Part shown: piece after piece, positions 14,210 to 18,709 of the stretch
How the letters are laid out: each line of letters starts with the position of its first letter
Numbering within the stretch: position 1 is the stretch's first letter
DNA from: CBDTTW01 sp965363675
GTDB lineage: Bacteria > Bacteroidota > Rhodothermia > Rhodothermales > DASSAV01
DNA length: 18,709 bases
Reading direction: 5' to 3'
Assembly: GCA_965363675.1 (NCBI GenBank)
Contig: CBDTTW010000045.1
Location: forward strand, 1 to 18,709
The notes under the pieces: model-generated
Databases searched by the model: none
Told to the model about the DNA's origin: nothing
The model's input: only the letters and a program-made list of their open reading frames with translations
Translations under genes and position numbers: made by a program

Positions 14210-14215
14210 AATATA
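14210..14215 (-). promoter_or_regulatory. Possible -10 box upstream of the PpiD-like gene
   Basis: TATATT on the minus strand (14215-14210), in GAGTATATTAGCC, stands out in a GC-rich background. The best -35 with 17-base spacing is TGAACT (14238-14233), a weak match. If used, transcription would start near 14203 and pass through the terminator at 14127-14106 before the start codon. Confidence 0.25.
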
Positions 14216-14319
14216 CTCAGCCGCAGGGCGAGAGTTCAGGATTTTTCACAACCTTCAACGAGTCTGCACTCGGCGCGCAGGCGCGTTTGGGCCGAGGCGG
14301 GAAGGCAAACGCAAAGCGT

Positions 14320-15081
14320 TCAGGCGGCCAGCGCCATGCCGCCGGACATGCGGTAGCGGAGCGTGGCGAGCACTTTGCCGATGATCTGCGAGATGCGGGC
14401 TTCGGTCAGGTTCATGAGCTGCGCGATTTCCCGCAGCGTCAGGTTCTCGAAGTAGTACAGGGCCAGGATGTTCTGCTCGCGCTCGGGCAGGCGGCGGATG
14501 AGCGCCGTGACGTACTGCGTCATCGAGCCCGCGTCCACGTCCGAGTGGCCCTGCTCGGCGTCCTCGTTGGCGATGGTCTCGATCACGGCCTGGTCGGCTT
14601 CGCTGCTGACGGTTTCGTGGAGCGAGAGGGCGAAGCGGGACTGGGCGTCGTTGAGCAGCGCGTGGTACTGCGAAAGCGAGATGCCGAGGTAGGCGGCTAC
14701 TTCGTTGTCCTCGGGCTCGCCGCCGCGCAACTGGCGCAGGGTTTCGAGGGCGTGCTGGGCCTCGCCGAGCTGCTTGCGACGCTCGCGCGGGAGCGCGTCG
14801 ATGGAGCGCAGGTAGTCGATGAGGGCGCCGCGGATGCGGCCGTAGGCGAACGAGACGAAGGGCGTGCCGCGCCCGGCGTCGTAGGTGTCGAGGGCCTGCA
14901 AAAGCCCGAGCAGCCCGACGTTCTCCAGGTCCTCGCGCGAGGCGAGCGGATGGTCGGGGATGTTGAGGCGGCCTACCAGCGAGCGGACGAGCGGCACCCC
15001 TGCCACGACGACGGCTTCGCGGTTCTTCGGGGTAGGATTGGAAGCGTGGAGTTCTGCAAACTGCTGTAGTTCGTGTGCCAT
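14320..15081 (-). CDS. FliA/WhiG-type (group 3) RNA polymerase sigma factor
   Basis: 253 residues. Region 2 covers DLENVGLLGLLQALDTYDAG and TPFVSFAYGRIRGALIDYLR (about residues 51-91). This is the FliA/SigD/WhiG form of the core-binding and -10 recognition helices, with DALPRERRK just after. Region 3 follows (GEAQHALETLRQLRGGEPED, VAAYLGISLSQYHAL). Region 4 is LPEREQNILALYYFENLTLR plus EIAQLMNLTEARISQIIGKV, a helix-turn-helix for the -35 element. Length fits sigma-28. In other bacteria these sigmas drive flagellar, sporulation or stress genes. No flagellar gene or anti-sigma gene is present here, so the regulon is unknown. The ATG at 15081 gives a natural N terminus (MAHELQQFAELH). It is divergent from the large surface protein. 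Confidence 0.9.
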   Translation of the reverse strand: MAHELQQFAELHASNPTPKNREAVVVAGVPLVRSLVGRLNIPDHPLASREDLENVGLLGLLQALDTYDAGRGTPFVSFAYGRIRGALIDYLRSIDALPRERRKQLGEAQHALETLRQLRGGEPEDNEVAAYLGISLSQYHALLNDAQSRFALSLHETVSSEADQAVIETIANEDAEQGHSDVDAGSMTQYVTALIRRLPEREQNILALYYFENLTLREIAQLMNLTEARISQIIGKVLATLRYRMSGGMALAA

Positions 15082-15130
15082 GGCGCCGACAACCCTGAGG
15101 CGTGAAAGTGGAATCCGTGTGCCGCCGTGC

Positions 15131-15146
15131 TTTCCGGCTTCGGAAA
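15131..15146. promoter_or_regulatory. 16-bp palindrome TTTCCG-N4-CGGAAA
   Basis: TTTCCG (15131-15136) and CGGAAA (15141-15146) are perfect inverted 6-mers around GCTT, 49 bases upstream of the sigma-factor start. The size suits a helix-turn-helix dimer site or a small leader hairpin. Confidence 0.35.
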
Positions 15147-15343
15147 CTGCTTTAACAAGATGTATGCCACGAACGCAGCACGCGCGGCGGTCTGAGGCGC
15201 GGGGGCGCTGCGGGGCCGCGCCGCGCCCCTGGTGTGGGCGTGGAATGGGTTGGTAAGCTGCGGGGGAAATCGCTAGCTTGGGGGCGCCGCCGCCTGCGGA
15301 CCCGCGGGGGAAGCCGCACGTGGGTAATTTCTTTCTGACGAGG

Positions 15344-15361
15344 GCGGTACGTTTCTACCGC
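15344..15361. promoter_or_regulatory. 18-bp palindrome GCGGTA-N6-TACCGC
   Basis: GCGGTA (15344-15349) and TACCGC (15356-15361) are perfect inverted 6-mers with a 6-base centre, 87 bases before the surface-protein ATG. The half-site CGGTA/TACCG is also the core of the inverted repeat at 5462-5492, though with different spacing. Confidence 0.35.
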
Positions 15362-15448
15362 ATCGGAGTCGTTCCTACTCATTTTCCGGCCGCGCCTATC
15401 GCCTGAACCTGCCACCACTTCGCTGACATCCGAGGCCGCAACGGTCGC

Positions 15449-18400
15449 ATGTTCAAGGCATTAGCATATGGAGACGGCCCCCGCCGAGCCGCCCGGCGCG
15501 CGGTGTGGGCGGCGCTGCTGGTGGGGTGGGCGGCGCCTGCTGCCCTGGGGCAGCAGGCGCCCGCGCCGGCGACGGTGCACGTCGATACGCTGCGCGCCGG
15601 GGCCGGGCCGCTGCGGCTGCGGCCGCTCGTGGCGCCGGGCACGGTGCAGGTGTGGGTGCAGGGCCGCCCGGCGCCCGCTGCCGAAGTGTCCGTGGACTAT
15701 GCGCAGGGTCTGCTGCGGCTGGCCCCCAGCCGCGCGGCGCCGGGCGACACCGTCGTGGTGCAGTACGGCGCCTGGAGCGGCGTGGCCCCACTGACGCGCC
15801 TGCACGCGCCCACGTATCCCGAAGGCGCGCCGGCGGCCCGCGCCGCCGAGGCCGGAGCGGCGCGCCCGGCGCCGGCGCAGGGGCCGCGCCTTCAGCGCAG
15901 CGGCTCGATCACGCGGGGCGTCATCGGCGGCAACAACCGCGACCTCTCGCTGGAGTCGGGCTTACGGATGCAGCTCAGCGGCGAGATCGCCGAGGGCGTG
16001 CGCGTCGAGGCGACGCTGACCGACGAGAACACCCCCATCCAGCCCGAGGGCACGACGCAGCGCCTGAGCGAGTTCGACCGCATCTACATCCGCATTGCGG
16101 CCCGCCAGGCGTCGGCGCAACTGGGCGACATCGACCTGGACCTGAACCAGTCGCTTTTCGCCCGGCTCAGCCGCAAGGTGCAGGGGGCGAGCTTCGCGGC
16201 GGCAGCCCCCGGCAGGGCGGGGCCTCTGGGCGCCGGCAGCCGCGCCTTTGCCGCCGGCGCCACGACGCGCGGCATCTTCCGGGCGCAAACCATCGCGCCG
16301 CTCGACGGGGTGCAGGGGCCGTACCGCCTGCGCGGCGCCGCCGGCGAGGCGTTCATCCTGGTTATCGCCGGCTCCGAAACCGTCTACCTCGACGGCCGGC
16401 AGCTCACGCGCGGCGAGGCCAACGATTACGTGGTGGACTACCAGACCGGCGAGATCACGTTTACCCCGCGCCGCCTCATCACGCGCGACCGGCGTATCCT
16501 CGTCGAGTTCCAGTACACCACGCAGGAGTTCACGCGGACGCTGCTGGCCTCGGCCGGCGAGGCCCTCCTGTGGCCGCGCCGCGAGGGAGCGCCGCGCCTG
16601 CGCTTGGGCGCCGCCGTCCTCCGCGAGTCGGACGGCGACGGCTTCAACGCCGAATGGGGCCTCTCCGCGGCCGACTCGCTGGCCCTGGCCGCCGCCGGCG
16701 ACGGTCAGGCGGCCGGCTCGGGCGCCGAGGCCGTGGTCTACGACGCGCGCGCGCCCTACGTGCAGTACGTGCGCGTCCCCGGCCCTGCCGCCGACTCGGT
16801 GTACCGGGTGCTCGACCGGCTGCCGGAGCCCGGCGAGGCGGTGTACCGGGTGCGGTTCTCGCGGGTGGGCGGCGGCGCCGGAGCGTACCGCCGCGCGGGG
16901 CAAGGCGTCAACGGCATCGCCTTCGAGTACGTGGGGGCGGGGCAGGGCGACTATGCGCCCGTGCGCCTGCTGCCGAGGCCGCGCCGCCACACGCTCGCAG
17001 ACGTGCACGGCCGCCTGAGCGTATGGCCCGGCGCCGAACTCTACGGCGAGTGGTCGCAGTCGGTCGTGGACGAGAACCGGTTCTCCCGGCTCGACGACGC
17101 TGACAATGCCGGGCAGGCCGTCCTTGGAGGGGTGCAGCTCGGGTACGCGCTTGCCGGGGCGGGCCTGCCCACGGGCAGCGTCGCGGCGCGCTACCAGCAC
17201 CGCTACGTGGGGCGGCGCTTCCAGCCGTTCAACCGCATCCAGCCGGTCGAATATCTGCGCCACTGGAACCTGCTCTCGCGCGGGCGCGAGGGCGTTGCCT
17301 TCGAGGCCGCCGAGGCGGGTTCGGAGCAGGTGGACGAGGCGGAGGCGCAGCTCAACCTTTCGGCTACGACGCACGCGCGCCTGGAGTGGGGCCGCCTGGA
17401 TCTCGGGGGCGAGTTCGAGGGGCGGCGGCGCGTCGGCAGCGTGCAGGCGGTGCAGCCCGGCTGGCCCCAACTTACCTACTACGCCGAGCGCATCGGCACG
17501 CAGGACCGGCTGCTCGGGGAGCGCGGCCGGTGGCTCCGGCAGACGGGCGCGCTCCGCTACCCGCTGCTTGCCGCCCGCCTGACGCCTGGGCTCGAACTGG
17601 AGCAGGAGCGGCGCCTGCAACGCTCGGGGGCCACCGGCGGCCTCACGGGCGGCTCGTACAGCTTCCTCGAACTGCGGCCGGGGCTTTCCTGGAACGCCGG
17701 CGGCGCCGACCTGACGGCGACGGTGGGGCGGCGCGCCGAGCGCGAAGCCCTCGGGGGCGTGCTCCAGCCCCTCGCCCGCGCCTGGACCCTCCAGGGGCAG
17801 GCGAGCCTGCGGCGCACGCCCCGCTTCTCTACGGAAGCCATCCTCGGCTACCGCCTCCGCGAGCCGGCCCCCGGCCGCCCCGCCGCCGAGCAGCCGGCGC
17901 GCACCGAGTCGGCGATCATCCAGTGGAACGGCCGCGTCGCGGCGGGGCAGCGCTGGACCGAGGTAAACTGGTTCTACGAAGCCACTACCGAGCGCACCCC
18001 CCGCCTCCAGGAGGTGTACGTCCGCGTGAGCCCCGAGTACAGCGAAAGCCGCTACGTGTGGGAGGACGACGGCGACGGCGTGCTGGAGATCGACGAGTTC
18101 ATCCCGGAGCGCGCGCCGAACGAGGGCGAGTACGCTCTGCTGCTCGTGCCGTCGGACTCGCTGCTCTCGGTCGTGGGGGTGCAGGCGCGGCTGCGCGTGC
18201 AGCTAGAGCCGGGGCGGCGCTGGAAACAGCCGCGCCTCCTGGCGGCCGTCGCCACGCGGACGACGCTCGAAGTGCTCGAAAAAAGCCGCCACCCGGATCT
18301 GGCCTCGCTCTACCTGCTCGACCCGAGCGTTTTCCGGCGGCCCGGCGAGACGCTCAACGGCCGCCTCCGCGTGGCGCAGGACGTGTTCCTATGGCGCAAC

Positions 18401-18709
18401 CAGTCGCGCTACGGCCTCGACGCTTCGTACGCGCAGACGCGCTCGCTGGCGGAGCTGGCCTCGGGCATCGAGCAGCGCCTGGCGCGCCTGGCGCGGCTGG
18501 AGGGGCGCTGCCGGTGGGGCGCCTACGTGGGCGCGCGGTTGCGGCTCGCGCACGAGCGCAACCGCTCCGAGAGCGACCGCTTCGCCTCGCGCCGCTTCGA
18601 CATCGTGAGCCGCAGCGCGCACCCCGAGGCGACGGTGGACTTCAGCCGGGCTTCGCAGGCCACGGCGGGCCTCGTGCTGAGCCGCAAGCAGGACGCCGTG
18701 GGCGGTCGC
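15449..18709 (+). CDS. Very large secreted/outer-membrane surface protein (3' end outside window)
   Basis: The frame is open from the ATG at 15449 to the window edge, at least 1087 residues. The N terminus is a signal peptide: basic RRAARRA, core VWAALLVGWAAPAALG, likely cut before QQAPAP. RSGSITRGVIGGNNRDLSLE, RMQLSGEIAEGVRVEATLTD and ENTPIQPEGTTQRLSEFDRI (about residues 149-215) form a conserved block. I associate it with a widespread uncharacterised surface-protein family in Bacteroidota, Rhodothermota and Ignavibacteria. The motif NDYVVDYQTGEITFTPRRLI (about 325) is a small beta-sandwich signature seen in that family. DDGDGVLEIDEF (about 872) resembles a calcium-binding DxDxDG loop. The remainder alternates short polar and hydrophobic stretches rich in Tyr, Trp and Arg, as in a big beta-barrel. 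Some features recall SprA, but identity to it is not claimed. It is divergent from the sigma gene. Confidence 0.75.
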   Translation, partial: MFKALAYGDGPRRAARRAVWAALLVGWAAPAALGQQAPAPATVHVDTLRAGAGPLRLRPLVAPGTVQVWVQGRPAPAAEVSVDYAQGLLRLAPSRAAPGDTVVVQYGAWSGVAPLTRLHAPTYPEGAPAARAAEAGAARPAPAQGPRLQRSGSITRGVIGGNNRDLSLESGLRMQLSGEIAEGVRVEATLTDENTPIQPEGTTQRLSEFDRIYIRIAARQASAQLGDIDLDLNQSLFARLSRKVQGASFAAAAPGRAGPLGAGSRAFAAGATTRGIFRAQTIAPLDGVQGPYRLRGAAGEAFILVIAGSETVYLDGRQLTRGEANDYVVDYQTGEITFTPRRLITRDRRILVEFQYTTQEFTRTLLASAGEALLWPRREGAPRLRLGAAVLRESDGDGFNAEWGLSAADSLALAAAGDGQAAGSGAEAVVYDARAPYVQYVRVPGPAADSVYRVLDRLPEPGEAVYRVRFSRVGGGAGAYRRAGQGVNGIAFEYVGAGQGDYAPVRLLPRPRRHTLADVHGRLSVWPGAELYGEWSQSVVDENRFSRLDDADNAGQAVLGGVQLGYALAGAGLPTGSVAARYQHRYVGRRFQPFNRIQPVEYLRHWNLLSRGREGVAFEAAEAGSEQVDEAEAQLNLSATTHARLEWGRLDLGGEFEGRRRVGSVQAVQPGWPQLTYYAERIGTQDRLLGERGRWLRQTGALRYPLLAARLTPGLELEQERRLQRSGATGGLTGGSYSFLELRPGLSWNAGGADLTATVGRRAEREALGGVLQPLARAWTLQGQASLRRTPRFSTEAILGYRLREPAPGRPAAEQPARTESAIIQWNGRVAAGQRWTEVNWFYEATTERTPRLQEVYVRVSPEYSESRYVWEDDGDGVLEIDEFIPERAPNEGEYALLLVPSDSLLSVVGVQARLRVQLEPGRRWKQPRLLAAVATRTTLEVLEKSRHPDLASLYLLDPSVFRRPGETLNGRLRVAQDVFLWRNQSRYGLDASYAQTRSLAELASGIEQRLARLARLEGRCRWGAYVGARLRLAHERNRSESDRFASRRFDIVSRSAHPEATVDFSRASQATAGLVLSRKQDAVGGR

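Larger units (their letters stand above)
15082..15448. other. Long divergent intergenic region between sigma factor and surface-protein genes
   Basis: 367 bases without a credible ORF on either strand. It holds two operator-like palindromes (15131-15146 and 15344-15361, listed separately). It also has a GC-rich inverted repeat, GGGGCGC at 15202-15208 and GCGCCCC at 15223-15229. The patch around 15310-15360 is less GC-rich (GGGTAATTTCTTTCTGACG). I could not assign a sigma-70 or sigma-28 promoter for either gene with confidence. Confidence 0.6.

Noticed and set aside
15202..15229. GGGGCGC/GCGCCCC hairpin as a transcription terminator
   Set aside because: No T-tract on either strand, and both flanking genes read away from it, so there is no transcript for it to terminate.
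15962..17620. Minus-strand open frame of about 552 codons, and plus-strand frame from 15505
   Set aside because: Both are GC-driven shadows of the 15449 gene. The frame beginning at 15449 has a signal peptide and conserved motifs and stays open to the window end.

Overview
This GC-rich window most likely comes from a member of the Rhodothermota/Bacteroidota side of the tree, related to Rhodothermus or Salinibacter. That placement is inference. It rests on a large surface protein of a type I associate with Bacteroidota, Rhodothermota and Ignavibacteria, a roughly 700-residue PpiD-like foldase, and the lack of clear Shine-Dalgarno sequences at many starts. No rRNA, tRNA, CRISPR array, transposase or phage gene was seen. 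Most genes are chromosomal housekeeping or metabolic genes, packed tightly and often convergent.

Layout. 1-2.4 kb: the end of an FAD-dependent monooxygenase, a two-domain chromate transporter (minus strand), and a divergent ModB-type permease with no ModA or ModC beside it. 2.4-4.1 kb: a lipoprotein-type GH5 glycoside hydrolase (minus) and a small membrane protein (plus). 4.07-4.5 kb: an AT-rich island with promoter-like elements and an inverted-repeat leader directly before a 69-residue orphan ORF. 4.5-6.35 kb: a thioredoxin-reductase-like flavoprotein (minus) and two small unrecognised proteins (plus). 6.37-8.84 kb: a minus-strand set read as metallo-beta-lactamase-fold hydrolase, PhzF isomerase, GNAT acetyltransferase. 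9.0-11.9 kb: 3-hydroxyacyl-CoA dehydrogenase (plus), PhoH ATPase (minus) and diaminopimelate epimerase (plus). 11.96-15.1 kb: a PpiD/SurA-type peptidyl-prolyl isomerase and a FliA/WhiG-type sigma factor, both minus. 15.45 kb to the end: a very large secreted or outer-membrane protein, cut off by the window edge.

The genes do not form one pathway. Functional sets that can be argued are the MBL-PhzF-GNAT operon, the divergent chrA/modB pair (both oxyanion transport families), and envelope biogenesis (PpiD-like foldase, sigma factor, large surface protein).

I did not find a clearly new multi-gene system. The best non-routine signals are: (a) short imperfect tandem duplications across the stop codons at three of six convergent gene junctions; (b) a leader at 4219-4281 that can fold so as to hide the ribosome-binding site of the 4285 ORF; (c) an intrinsic terminator inside the apparent leader of the PpiD-like gene; and (d) a FliA-type sigma gene divergent from a giant surface protein, with two operator-like palindromes between them.
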